A stretch of 64,000 nucleotides of DNA from Achatina immaculata (lineage: Eukaryota; Mollusca; Gastropoda; Stylommatophora; Achatinidae), in NCBI GenBank assembly GCA_009760885.1, contig CM019713.1, positions 7,748,266 through 7,812,265 on the forward strand. Reading direction: 5' to 3'. Positions within the stretch are counted from its first letter, which is position 1; every line of letters starts with the position of its first letter. The notes under the pieces were generated by a model, which was given only the letters and a program-made list of their open reading frames with translations, ran no database searches and was not told the origin of the DNA. The translations under genes were made by a program, and so were the position numbers. Below are positions 21,920 through 33,430 of this stretch, piece by piece.

Positions 21920-22910
21920 CTTTCTCTCTCTCTCAGACACAGATACACGATTACAGACAGCGAATGTTCCTCTGTAGCAGGCTTGGCCAGCTCCCCGCCA
22001 ATCTTTCTCTCGAGTCCGGGTCCAGAACTTTACAAACCTGAAACCCACATCTAGATAAAGCACAGCGCGGCAGATGTTTCATTCGACAAGCAAGAAAGAG
22101 ATATCTTCGCAAAATCCTCAAAATTTTTTAGCCCTTCTGTGAATCTATCCTTCCTAGAATTCATTTGAACCCCTTTTCTCCATATCTCACTATCTTCAAG
22201 TCAATTTCTCTTGCTCATATCTTATAGATCACTGCCCCCCCCCCCCCAAGCTTCCGTTCACAAACCCTTCGCGACCTAAAAACTACTTCCTTATCTTAAG
22301 ATATAACTTGAGTCAGACACATGAGTCACGCTCCAAAAATAACAATATGTTCGTGATGACATAAAAGAGAGAGCGCTCGGTCTTGTTCTAGAAAAATGAC
22401 ACGTTTCGAGGCGTAGATCGAGATTCCAGGATCGTGTCTGACTTCGTGTAACAACTATCATTCCTTTTATCTGAGACGTTCATGGCTGGGCACCTCTTGT
22501 GTATGTCTTCACCTCCAGCAGTTTCCCGGATTAAGTGTTTTTAAGTGGCTTCATTGCACGTAAGAGCTACAAAAAAATGTGAACATGTGCAACGACTTGC
22601 TCGGTAAGAAGGTAAGATTGTAATTTATGTAGAGAAGGTAGAGTTGCATCAGCAGGAAAACACAGAGAGAGAGAGAGAGAGAGAGAGAGCATACCTGACT
22701 ACGGAAAATGGATTACAGATAACTAACTTTGCTTTAAAGATTTTTTTTTATTCAGAATTACACTCATTTCGTGCGTAAAACATTCGAACAAAAGCTGTTT
22801 TCAAGTTGTTAACGAAGTCTGTCACAGTTAACTTTCGTTCATTTCTCGAGTTGAATCAATCATTGTCAAAGTTAAGCGATATCTGTAAAACTGTTCCAAG
22901 ATTAACAACC
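21920..22910. other. Non-coding stretch with poly-C and (GA)n
   Basis: (C)15 at 22233-22247 and (GA)n at 22666-22690. No genes recognised. Confidence 0.5.
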
Positions 22911-22914
22911 AATC

Positions 22915-23330
22915 ATTGCCTGCTTGTTCTCATTTTAAACTTGAAGTAATCAATGCCAGCTTTTTTCTCGTTTTTAATCAATCCTTGCTTGTTCTCATTG
23001 TTAAGTTCAACTAATCATTGCCTGCTTGTTCTCATTGTTAAGTTCAACTAATCATTGCCTGCTTGTTCTCATTGTTAAGTTCAACTAATCATTGCCTGCT
23101 TGTTCTCATTGTTAAGTTCAACTAATCATTGCCTGCTTGTTCTCATTTTAAAGTTGAGCTAATCATTGCCTGCTTGTTTCATTTTTAAGTTCAACTAATC
23201 ATTGCCTGCTTGTTTCATTTTTTTTTAAAGTTAAACTAATCATTGCCGGCTTGTTCTCATTTTTCAGTTAAACTAATCATTGATTGTTTATTTTCATTTC
23301 TAAGTTAACCGTTTTATTTACCAGTCGTTC
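22915..23330. repeat. 37-40 bp minisatellite x10
   Basis: Units contain AACTAATCATTGCCTGCTTG and TTCTCATTGTTAAGTTC. The central four are almost identical and the flanking ones diverged in length and sequence. Confidence 0.88.
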
Positions 23331-23513
23331 TCACTTTTAAGTTTAACCAATCAGCGAATTCATAATTTTAAGTTAAACCATTTATTGACTGTTTGGTTTC
23401 ACTTCCGTGATAAACCAATCATTGCTTTTTTTTAATGCTTGAATCAATGTTAGATTTCTCATGAATAAGTAGCTCCATGTGACCTTACTTCTGATTTGTA
23501 GCGAAAATGGTTA

Positions 23514-23657
23514 TCAGAATTACTCACTATTACAAATCTATTTTAAAAGGCTATGCCAAGTTCAGAATTACTCACTATTACAAATCTCTTTTAAAAGGCT
23601 GTGCCAAGTTAAGAATTACTCGCTTTTACAGATCTCTTTTAAACGGCTATTTCAAAG
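23514..23657. repeat. 48-bp minisatellite x3
   Basis: Exactly three 48-bp units (TCAGAATTACTCACTATTAC, then TTTTAAAAGGCTATGCCAAG). 48 is a multiple of three, so two frames stay open through the array. Confidence 0.88.
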
Positions 23658-23921
23658 TCAGAATCCTCCGTGACTATGTTTATCAGTAACGTGTTACCAG
23701 ACTTGCTTTATTCTGGAGTTGTTTCTTAAGATCCAACAAATGCTTCCGCACTTCGGGTTCTGGTGGTGGAACAGGATGAGCTCTGCTTTATAATTCCCAT
23801 ATGTGAAATAAATTTACAAGGCTTTGGCTAAGTTTTCTGCTTCTTAGATCTTTGCACAACCAGTGCTGGTCTGTATGTCAGTATAAATGTTTTTATTACG
23901 ACTGTGCGCTGCATATTCTGT

Positions 23922-24190
23922 ATACTCTCGTGCGTGTATATACTGTATACTTTCGTGCGTGTATATACTTTATACTTTCGTGCGTGTATATACTTTATAC
24001 TTTCGTGCGTGTATATACTTTATACTTTCGTGCGTGTATATACTTTATACTTTCGTGCGTATATATACTGTATACTTCTTGCGTGTGTATATAACTGTAT
24101 ACTTTTGTTCGTGTATATATTTTATACTTTAGTGCGTATATATACTGTATATTTCGTGTGTGTATATATACTGTATACTTTCTTGTATAT
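23922..24190. repeat. 25-bp minisatellite x10
   Basis: Core TTTCGTGCGTGTATATACTT TATAC. Alternating CGTGCG and TATATA segments give alternating purine/pyrimidine runs. Reading cycles through three frames every 75 bp. Confidence 0.88.
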
Positions 24191-24574
24191 GCTTCATACC
24201 CTGACGTTTGTAACTGTGTGTACAGCACACTTTCGAGCATGTATATGTACTTAGTACTGTGTAGAGCTTTAAATTCATACTAGACATTTCGTTTAGGCTA
24301 CATGTCACAAGTTTGCTCGGTAGATTAGTCAAGTTTAGCTTTTTGAGATTAAATGTCGGAGGGGAATGAACATTTTATCTACACATTCGGATTCGGTTCT
24401 GCAGCATGTTAAAAAAAGATGTGTTGTTTTTTTTCTCTCTCTCTCTCGCTCTGTGCCTGCACGTGTAATCTTGTGGCACACTGAGCGCTAACGCAAATGT
24501 CAAAGGTATGAAACGAAACTGAAGATAAATAGGAATGCTTACAGAAAAGTCCTTGTTCGGTCGTTCGTATAGGC

Positions 24575-24740
24575 GTGGGGGAAAGAAAGAAAAGAAAGAA
24601 AGAAAGAAAGAAAGACAGAAAGAAAGAAAGAAAGACAGAAAGAAAGAAAGATATATCTCCCTCTCTCTTTTCTCTCTCTCTCTTTCGCTCTCTCTCTCTC
24701 TCTCTCTCTTTCGCTCTCTCTCTCTCTCTCACTCAAAGGT
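24575..24740. repeat. (GAAA)n next to (CT)n
   Basis: A purine tract (GAAAGAAAGAAAGACAGAAA type, 24578-24648) abuts a pyrimidine tract (CTCTCTTTCGCTCTCTC, 24657-24732), creating strand-asymmetric DNA on both sides of 24650. Confidence 0.9.
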
Positions 24741-24890
24741 CCTTCCACAACCCTCGATCCCTTGCACATATCAACGGGCTTGTCACTGAGCATTTCCCAC
24801 GCGCAGGTCGCCAAAACTAGCCAACATCTTTTCTCACTGTCTACCTCTGTCTCTTCTACTTCGATCTTTCCTGTTGTCATCTGATGCTCT
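24655..24890 (-). repeat. LINE 3' end with (GA)n tail
   Basis: The plus strand shows CT-rich DNA at 24655-24735, then a 150-bp segment. Its minus frame reads MTTGKIEVEETEVDSEKRCW and KPVDMCKGSRVVEGPL before running into the GA tract. This resembles other LINE C-termini ending in a (GA)n tail. Confidence 0.5.
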
Positions 24891-25520
24891 ATACCGCCCT
24901 GAGAAGTCAGCAGGTATTAAAAACTTCGTTTCAAGAAGAAAATAATTTAAAAAAAAAAAACAACTACGATGTTGTAACGAAGACTGAATATCACATGCAT
25001 AACTCTGGATGAGTGGCCGTAACACTATATGGATGAGCTATGCCGTGGTTGTAGAGGCTTTACTAAAAATAAAGATTCATTCATTACTAGAAAACATGTA
25101 TAAATAAGTGACAGAGTGAACCAGGTTATTAAAGAACTTGGTCAGGAGAGATTTTGGCGGGACTTCTGGAGAGAGAACAGCTGGAGGATGGAGGTTTAGA
25201 AGCACCCGTGGTCTTTATCTGTCTACATGAGTGCTGAGAAAGTGATACGTGATTTAAACACGGAGGATGCATGTGAAATCTTGAAGTTGGACTTATGCTT
25301 GGACTTGTTCTTCATTTTAGTGATCGTTCCTGAGTCGCGCAGTCAAAATATACAGTATATACAGTTATATACACTAAAGTATACAGTATATACTATACGG
25401 TGCTCGTTTGTTTGGATGTTGCTGTATGTTGATCTTACATCAGGAGTCACACACATATACACTCACGCACTACCTAATCACGCCGTACATGTGTGCATAG
25501 TAAGCTGTGGTGAGTTAGTT
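24890..25520. other. Non-coding stretch
   Basis: A LINE-like ending AATAAAGATTCATTCATTAC at 25068-25088 is the only recognisable piece. Confidence 0.4.
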
Positions 25521-25522
25521 TT

Positions 25523-25890
25523 TTCAGCCCTCTGATTGGCTAGAGAAGCACACTTCAGCCCTCTGATTGGCTAGAGAAGCACATATTGGCTAGAGAAGCA
25601 CACTTCAGCCCTCTGATTGGCTAGAGAAGCACACTTCAGCCCTCTGATTGGCTAGAGAAGCACACTTCAGCCCTCTGATTGGACTAGAGAAGCACACTTC
25701 AGCCCTCTGATTGGCTAGAGAAGCACACTTCAGCCCTCTGATTGGACTAGAGAAGCACACTTCAGCCTTCTGATTGGCTAGAGAAGCACACTTCAGCCCT
25801 CTGATTGGCTAGAGAAGCACACTTCAGCCCTCTGATTGGCTAGAGAAGCACACTTCAGCCCTTTGATTGGCTAGAAAAGCACACTTTTCA
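25523..25890. repeat. 31-bp minisatellite x12, each unit carrying ATTGG (CCAAT)
   Basis: Units of 31 bp (TTCAGCCCTCTGATTGGCTA, then GAGAAGCACAC), nearly identical; two have an extra A and one is shortened. Twelve ATTGG motifs, the reverse of CCAAT, lie at 23-32 bp spacing. Confidence 0.93.
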
Positions 25891-26286
25891 TTAACTCTTC
25901 ACCCTCGCTTCTGAGATCATCTCAGTTTAACAGGTCAACTTGTAGTAGCAGGCATATCTTGTTATATGCATAGTTCGGACATGAAGACTGGTGTACTATA
26001 ATGGATGAATACGTAGTCAAGCGTTCAATGCAACGCTACTGGTCAACAAGATATGGCTACAACGACCGTTCATTTTTGCTGGTGTAAAGCTGCGAGGCCA
26101 ATTTTTAAGACAAATGATTGTGGTGCGATCTCTGAAACAAACTGTTGTTAGATTAGCATTTTTTCTGCTGTTTTATTCCTGTCTCTCCATATTGGACGTA
26201 GAATCAAGCTGCTGGTGTATTTTGAAATCATAGTCATGTAGTAGGACCAGTGAGGTGATTTCGGCATCTGCTGGAGAAAGCATGGG

Positions 26287-26578
26287 AACATATTGGGCAA
26301 TCCATAGAGTATATGAGAATTGAGCAATCTATAGGGTGTATGAGAAATGGGCAATCCATAGGGTATATGAGGATTGGACAATACATAGAGTATATGAGAA
26401 TTGGGCAATCCATAGGGTGTATGAGAAATGGGCAATCCATAGAGTATATGAGGATTGGACAATCCATAGAGTATATGAGGATTGGGCAATCCATAAGGTA
26501 CCTGAGGATTGGGCACTCCATAGAGTATATGAGGATTGGGGAATCAATAGGGTTATGAGAAATGGGCAATCCAAAGGG
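26287..26578. repeat. 28-bp minisatellite x10
   Basis: Core ATTGGGCAATCCATAGGGTA, then TATGAGGA. 28 is one more than a multiple of three, so all six frames stay open and give several overlapping repetitive frames that are not genes. Confidence 0.92.
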
Positions 26579-26654
26579 GATATGAGGGTTTAACTTGACA
26601 GTCCATAAGGCAACCGTAATGATAAAAAGATTAGGAACCCCTCGACTAAAGATC

Positions 26655-26990
26655 TTCTTCTTCTTCTTTCAGTCTCCCTGGAACTGCAAGCTGATGTTCT
26701 TTGCAAACGATGCGGTGAAGATGTTGAGATTCAGCATCGTGTCGGCTTGGGATCGGGTCATGGCAGCTAGTTTTTCCATCCCTGGGAGCATTTAAAAAGC
26801 AGTGGATGTGCAGTGCTTCTTTAGCAGACTCCACCACCATGAGAACTATAGCGATACCTGCCCGGTTAACCAGGTTTGACTTGCTACTGGGGATACCAAC
26901 GGAGAGATGGGATAGGGTCTTTGTAAGATATGGTTCGAGCATGACAGATGTTTACCGCTATTGCCAAAAAATGAGTTCTAATACAGTGTC
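26655..26990 (+). repeat. Dispersed repeat X, copy 2
   Basis: Opposite orientation to the other copies. The + strand reads FFANDAVKMLRFSIVSAWDR, VMAASFSIPGS, then in a second frame CSASLADSTTMRTIAIPARL and LLLGIPTERWDRVFV. A (TTC)n run precedes it at 26654-26668. Confidence 0.7.
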
Positions 26991-27152
26991 ATAGGGGAGA
27001 CATATTCGTGCAAGAACTTCGAAAAAAAAAAGAAAGAGACGCTCAAAAGTAGTGAGTTATAGCATAAAAAACATAAGAAATGTTGTCTCTAGTGAGATTC
27101 TACTGGTCTGGTTCTCTGAACATTCCCACAAAACGAACCACGCAACGAAAGT

Positions 27153-27154
<2 letters not shown>

Positions 27155-27199
<45 letters not shown>

Positions 27200-27201
27200 G
27201 T

Positions 27202-27246
<45 letters not shown>
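27155..27246. repeat. (CAGA)n followed by (TAGA)n
   Basis: About 12 CAGA units switch cleanly to about 12 TAGA units at 27200, a compound tetranucleotide microsatellite. Confidence 0.95.
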
Positions 27247-28405
27247 GTGTTATGCTTCAGTTTTACACAGCTACAGAGGGAATGTGGAAAGTGAGGGGGA
27301 AAAAAACCCACAAATGGTAGAAAGTATGACAGTTAAGATGAGAACGTAATAAAGGTAAGACAGAACTCTATAGATTTCTACGTACGGGACAAAAGAGTTA
27401 AAGTAGCGCATGCGTGGTACCTTCCTCGTGCCTCCCCCTCGCATACATTTTAGCAAACAAGCTAACCAGGTCTGTTGGTTACGGCCAGGTACCGACCAAT
27501 GGCACAGTTTCTGATGGAAACATTTCCAGGTGGTACCTGGGAGGAGGGGAGGAGGGAGGGGAAGGGGATGAAAGGATTTCGTTCAAAGACAAAGCAGAGA
27601 TTCGTTTTTGATGTGGAAGATTTGCCGTCTTAGTAACGGCCTGGCGAGCTACAAGAAGAGAACGATTGCTTTATATATTGCATTGCTGTCAAGCGTTTAA
27701 TGCATATGTAATTGTTAAGTATTGTACAATAAGTATATAGATTAATATCTGCACTAAGGTGGAATCTTATTTCTGTTCTAAAAAGTTACGTTTTAATGCT
27801 ACGTAGAGACGTGCACATACTTCCTATTATTTTTTTAAATTTTTGTTTATTAACTCTTGAACTCCCGAATTAATGTCCATGCTCTGCCAAAATAAATTTC
27901 GTGGAGAAATTTCGGTAGAAATAAACACGGAAGGAAGTTACTTTATAACTTAAAAGACGCGGATTGGGTTAGAAATGTGCTGCTTTGTTTCATTTTATTT
28001 AGACTCGGCCTAAAATATCGTTCCGAGCTTTGGATCGCGTTAGGTTGTCAAGATCTAGCAAGGCTGTCAGTGTTATATGAGAGTGAAAGAGTTCACGATA
28101 ATTACCACAGTGTGATTTCTTTTCTACGTTTAGACTCAATGGACCTGCTTTCAGCATGTCAGCGTTGAACATGTTCATTAGCTCGTTAAATTATAAACTC
28201 CACGTTAAATGTGGTGGATAATCTACATTCGAAATAGTCGACCCAGTGTAGCAGAGAGTATATTTCCATTACCTACATTTAAGCAGGACAGTGCAGAACA
28301 ATGAACTGTGTAATAATAAGTACAAATTTCCGTCTAAATCCAGCACAAGGATGCAGGGTACGTTGAATGATTTTTTTTTCTGTACTTCTTTATATAGATT
28401 GCTTT
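27247..28405. other. Non-coding stretch
   Basis: 27255-27300 (TTTTACACAGCTACAGAGGG) resembles the foldback arm family. The rest is AT-rich with no supported exon. Confidence 0.4.
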
Positions 28406-28411
28406 CTCTCT

Positions 28412-28890
28412 GGCCATTTCCAATCAGACGTTAGTCGCCATTGATTTCCGTAATCATCTACCCTTTGCTCTTTCTATAAGATGTATGTTGGACTATGCTC
28501 TGCGCCACTCTTTTAGTCCATCAAGTATCTTGTTTCTCTGTGTCTTCTTCTGTCCCTTCTTCTCTCCAGTTTTACTGTTGTCACTGGGTGTTTTAGTTTG
28601 CCTTTTCTCAAAACTTGTCCTACAAATCTGGATTGTCGTGTTCGGAACTTTGCCATAAGTTCTCTCCTTTGACCAGTCTCGCTTAGAACCTCTTCATTTG
28701 TTCTTTTAGCTGTACATGCTATTCTCACTATTCTTCTTGGGAACCACATCTCCGCTGCTTCCAGTAGATTTTGAGAGCTTTTGGTCCATGCTCTACATCC
28801 ATATAACAATACAGGTTCGATATAATACTGAATAACCCTCTTTCTGGTAGTCATCCACAACAGACGGCCTGGCTTTATGTACCATATGTA
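28412..28890 (-). pseudogene. LINE-A fragment (RT C-terminus)
   Basis: The minus strand reads RKRVIQYYIEPVLLYGCRAW, SSQNLLEAAEMWFPRRIVRI, EEVLSETGQRRELMAKFRTR, QSRFVGQVLRKGKLKH, then a stop, with remnants of the end (LIERAKGRWLRKSMATN) down to about 28420. It serves as the unexpanded reference for the array at 1341-1560. Confidence 0.85.
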
Positions 28891-28894
28891 AGAC

Positions 28895-29530
28895 ATAAAC
28901 GAAATGACAACTGCGGTAAAACTGGTTCTAGTAATGAAAATAGACAGAAGTGTATGGTTCAGCTGTACAAAAATGTAGAAAGAGTGAGGGAAGCGGGCAG
29001 AAAGAAAGATGAGTACATATAAATGAATGGCACTTATTAACTCCCTTGTCTAGGCATGCTTAGCAAGCAGTCTTGTCCTCTCAGTGTACTCTATTCTTCT
29101 AAATCTTTCTCCATCTACCCCTCATGTCCTCTCACTCTTTTATCATCTCCGCCATCTGAGAGGTTTTGTTTTGGGCCATGGGTATCCGATGGTGGCAAGC
29201 TATGGCTATTTGTGGCATAACGCCTTGTTGTTTACCGTATGGTACACTTTGTGGTAACCCGATTACAGTGTTTCTCAGCCAACCGTTGGCTTTCACTTGT
29301 TGTTCTACTTCGTCTATCTGGGCGCATTTTGTGCCGTACTTTCTTACTAAGAGGAGGCCAAAAGGCCAAGTCTGTACATTTTTCATCCATTTTTCGTACT
29401 TTTATCTGATGTGTTGATTTTGTATGTGATCCTTGAAAAAAGGCTTGTGCCGAAATATTGGATTCTTGTATGTCCTTCATTTATATATACTCATCTTGCT
29501 TTCTGTCATTCTTGTTTCTGTCAAATTCTC
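28895..29530. mobile_element. Second, more diverged foldback pair of the same arm family
   Basis: The left arm (28905-29035: TAAAACTGGTTCTAGTAATG, then AAAGATGAGTACATATAAAT) and the right arm (29375-29530, minus strand: AAGCAAGATGAGTATATATA, then CCAATATTTCGGCACAAGCC) are inverted relatives of the 45703 arms. The centre holds an 84-codon minus-strand frame (29386-29132: NVQTWPFGLLLVRKYGTKCA) with no recognised domain. Confidence 0.55.
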
Positions 29531-29534
29531 ACTC

Positions 29535-30120
29535 TTTCTTTCCTTTTTTGTAAAACTAATCTATTTTCATCTGTAAAATGTGCAATAATACTTACTATGT
29601 CTATTTTCAGTTACCAGAAAACTATATTATAATGTTTAAATATCCGCTATATGTTGCAATGAAATATGGTCTAACAGATATTTATACAAAAAACGTGTAA
29701 CTAAAGGCAGATTTTGGCAGATTTCTGTCACGTGTTTAGACGAAGGGTTCCCAAGCTTTGTGCTGCGGCACTTCACTGTTCCGTAAAATTATGTAAATGT
29801 GCCGTCACCTGGATAAAAAAAAAACAGCAGTATTACTCCAGTCAATATCTACTCTACCATAATTCCATTTTACAGTAATCAACTTCTGTAATAACTTTGT
29901 AATAAGGTAGTAAATTAAGTTTATTTGAAAATGCTGAAATATATAGTGTTAACTGCACGAGAGTTCAGCATTAATAAAAGCACATCGTACAGAAATTTGA
30001 GGTACCTAATTGTGTCTCAGTTTTGAAACAAATTTTGGAACCGCTGAATTAGTAAATGAAACCCGTTCTCTTGTACGAGACTAGAAAAATCTTTCTTTCT
30101 ATCAACCAGAAGGCGCTGTC
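29535..30120. other. AT-rich non-coding stretch
   Basis: Nothing recognised. Confidence 0.5.
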
Positions 30121-30126
30121 GATCTA

Positions 30127-30224
30127 AAACAATGACAGATGTTAAAACAATGATGGATGTTAAAACAATGATGGATGTTAAAACAATGATGGATGTTAAA
30201 ACAATGACAGATGTTAAAGCAGTG
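30127..30224. repeat. 18-bp minisatellite x5-6
   Basis: Units of AAAACAATGATGGATGTT with two variants. A 24-bp tandem pair (AACGCCTATCTGGGCATGCG, then CATT) lies nearby at 30400-30447. Confidence 0.85.
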
Positions 30225-30589
30225 ACGCATATGAATGCGTTACAGTTTTGAACTATAAAAGCCCAACACACTGCAGTGAGCAGCACATAGATCTTTGTTC
30301 TGTAGAGCAGGATATGGCCCACACGTTTCAGTGGTAACCAGTACAGACATCTGCGGTAGGTACGGCTTGCTAATCAAAGACACTTTGTTACTTCAGGTTA
30401 ACGCCTATCTGGGCATGCGCATTAACGCCTATCTGGGCATGCGCATTGAGTATACTTCGGTTTTTTTTTTCATTCCCCCAGCATGCTCAAACTTCAGTGC
30501 ACACCGTTGTTTCTTTTTTTTTTAGATTAGGAGAAATTTTATCTCTTTATTTTGTGTGTGTATGTATATATATATATATATATCCCTTT

Positions 30590-31195
30590 TATTTTCTCTT
30601 TCTTTCATTGTCACTTTTTCTCTCACCATCTCTTTTTTCCCCAATCTTTCACTCTCTACACAATCTCTTTCATTCGTTTTCTCAATCTTTCATTCTCTAC
30701 CTCTCACACTATCTCTCTCATTCTTTTTCTTACTCTCGTTCTCTCGCTCTCATTTTGTCTCTCTTTACCTCTCACTTGACCTTTCTCTCACATTTTTACT
30801 CTCTCTTACTCTCTACCTCTCTCACTTTCTCTCTCACTCTTTCACTTTCTCACTCACTACCTCTCTCTCGCTCTCTGTCTCTCTCTCATTCTCTACCTCT
30901 CTCTCACATATTCTCGTTCTCTTTCACTCTCTACTTCTCACTCTCTCGCTCTCTAGCTCTCTCTCTCTCTCTCTCATTGTTTTTCAGTCTCTATCACGCT
31001 CTCTAATTCTCATACTCTCTATCTCTCACTCACACTCTTTACCTCCCACTATCTCTTACACTCTCTACCTCTCACTCTCTACCTCTCACACTCTCTATCT
31101 CTGCCCCTTACGCTCTATCTGACACATACTCTCTCTCAAACACTCTACCTCTCACTCACATTCACTCTTTCTCTCTCCCGCTCTCTCTCAATCTT
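30590..31195. repeat. 600-bp CT/CA-rich pyrimidine tract
   Basis: Long TCTCACTCTCTACCTCTCTC-type sequence following an (AT)n at 30566-30584. The 186- and 188-codon + frames over it are low-complexity artefacts. Confidence 0.92.
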
Positions 31196-31199
31196 CCTT

Positions 31200-31765
31200 T
31201 ACCTGTCATTGCCAGCAATCATATCTGTAGTGGTGTAACATCCTCTATCGCCTAGAACTGACAGAAACTGCTAAAAATTATCTCCAAACCTATCATTCCT
31301 GTTACTGTTTACAAACAAAACATTTTGGAGAACCCCAGCGTGGGCTGTGTTTGTGAAACTCGATCAGATCTCGTTATAGATTATTGTCTCGTTAAGTTTT
31401 CCTATAATTTTTTGGGGTAACCTTCTACAAAACAAAGTACGTAAAATCATTTGGGCTACATTTAACAATTCATTTGCGAAAAAATATCAGTAATTCATGA
31501 ACAGCGCTCAAACCAACTCTCTGTAATATATTTTATACAGAAAAAAGACCTCCTGTTTACAGCGGTACACATTGATAAATCTTTGGTTGGAATTTTTTTT
31601 TTCACGAAGACCATAAACTTTCCTAAGACAACATAGTTTAAATTTTACTTTCTTCTTCTTTATCTTCTGCTTGTCCATGTCGTCAGAAGTAGACATGAGT
31701 GTTTTCAGTAAAACAGCGTTTAGTAAGGTTTTCTGTGGTCTGTTCGTAGAGAAAGTCAGCTTCTC
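31200..31765. other. AT-rich non-coding stretch
   Basis: Nothing recognised. Confidence 0.5.
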
Positions 31766-31766
31766 C

Positions 31767-32330
31767 AGTCATTTGCATGTCCCTTGCGGAACTTAGCCTC
31801 CCTAACAGCAATCCTGTAGGCCTCTTGGTTGTAAGCAAGATGGCCTGCTGCTGATGCATCCATTTGCAGATCATCAACGATGTCTTGCAGCCATCTGCGC
31901 TTTGGTCTTCCTCTCTTTCTTTTTTCCCATTATGTACCCTTCTCTAAATTCTCATGTCCTTTAATATGTCAAAGATATTTGTTTTCTCTGTTTAATCTTT
32001 CATACTAGCCAACCTTCATCAATATTCTTGTAGTGTGGATATGTATGTTCTTTTTATGTCCATGATATTTGAAGGACTTTTCTATAGCATTTACATTCAA
32101 AAGCATTTATGTGTTTCTCAGCTGTTTTGTTAAGTGTCCAGATCTCACAGGCATATGTTAAGTGTCCAGGTCTCACAGGCATATGTTAAGTGCCCACGTC
32201 TCACAGGCATATGTTAAGTGTCCAGGTCTCACAGGCATATGTTAAGTGTCCAGGTCTCACAGGCATATGTTGCGATAAGAAAGGTGCATGCCCTTAAACT
32301 CTTATTTTTGTAGCTTTTCCTCTTCTTTTT
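31767..32330 (-). pseudogene. LINE-B fragment with internal tandem expansion
   Basis: The minus strand carries the LINE-B C-terminal region from the thumb (AYACEIWTLNKTAEKHINAF-like) to the GHAN end at about 31772, with several indels. At 32129-32268 the segment coding for the CETWTLN motif is repeated five times (28-bp unit). Confidence 0.8.
32129..32268. repeat. 28-bp minisatellite x5 grown from LINE-B RT coding sequence
   Basis: Five near-identical 28-bp units (core GTTAAGTGTCCAGGTCTCAC). The unit occurs once in the other LINE-B copies (for example about 53866-53895) at the sequence encoding YACETWTLNK. The array is therefore a local expansion of retrotransposon coding DNA. 28 bp is not a multiple of three. 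Confidence 0.9.
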
Positions 32331-32334
32331 TACC

Positions 32335-33425
32335 TTATTTTTTTCCAGTAATTAATCATTCCTGTAACTTTTGTCCTATGACATGTCCAAAAAGTTTGAC
32401 TATATCTTTATCTTATAACTGTAACTATTTTCCGTTCTCTGAAACTTATTTAAGGAAAGAAGTATTCGGTTTTTTTCCTGTCTGTGCAGGATATTTGTTG
32501 CATCTTTCCCCGAAACCACATGTCTGTTGCTTCCACTTTCCTTATTCGTCTTTTCACTTGATTGACGAAATAAAAAATCCAAAGAAAAGGCTGAATATGT
32601 GCGGTCTCTCATTTTCCGATACAGTCCCATAATAACTTTAGGAAATCCTTAAAAAGCATATTACAACATCAACGCCCAAGTCATTGAGTACCAAGTGTTG
32701 GAAAAGTAGAATTGACGTCATTTGTCCTTTGAGATGTTATATTGGTGAATGTTATGACAGAAACTGCCGACGAGTCGGTGAACGAAATGGTGAGATAACA
32801 TTGTATTTTAATGTTGAGGTGGCAAGGAGAAGAAAAGTTTTTAAAAGGGGGGGGGAGGTAATATTTGAGAGAGGAGAGATAACCTTTATTAAAAACTTTT
32901 CTTTTAGATACGTGCAAAGCAAAAGTCGGTCATCTCGTTTAGTTAAAAAAACTACGCTTTTGTCTTAAATCGAAGGGCTTTTTTATCAGGGTACCTGCCA
33001 AGAGGGCACGTGATCTCATCCCTTTGATCTTAGCCAGTCGTGTTATGTTTTTGCCAGTGACGATGATTCTTTCATCCCACAGAAAATAATAGAAGGTTCG
33101 AAATAACGGCAGATTAAGAGGAAAGTTCGTCTTGTCTACACAGTGGACATCGTCCAAGAAGCAGGATATCTATAAGCAGGCAGGCAGGCAGCAGGCAACA
33201 GGCAGACAGACAGACAGATAGACACACAATGGTGAAATCGACTGACGTAATCATATAGTAGCAGACCTTACACCAGCCGAACTGAACATCACGTGACAAT
33301 AATGTCAGATATTATAAGCGCAATTCATAAACTTTAATAAAACAGAAATTCGGTCATCAAAATTTTAAAAAACCATATACATCAGACTCTAAAACAATTG
33401 AATGACAACATTATTCAGTTCGTAA
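32335..33425. other. Non-coding stretch with (CAGG)n/(ACAG)n
   Basis: A degenerate tetranucleotide run at 33175-33225. No genes recognised. Confidence 0.5.
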
Positions 33426-33430
33426 TCATC

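Noticed and set aside
26234..26593. Four overlapping repetitive frames of 81-122 codons
   Set aside because: 28-bp minisatellite; unit length not a multiple of three keeps all frames open.
30446..31122. 186-188 codon Ser/Leu-rich frames
   Set aside because: Low-complexity CT/CA tract without codon structure.
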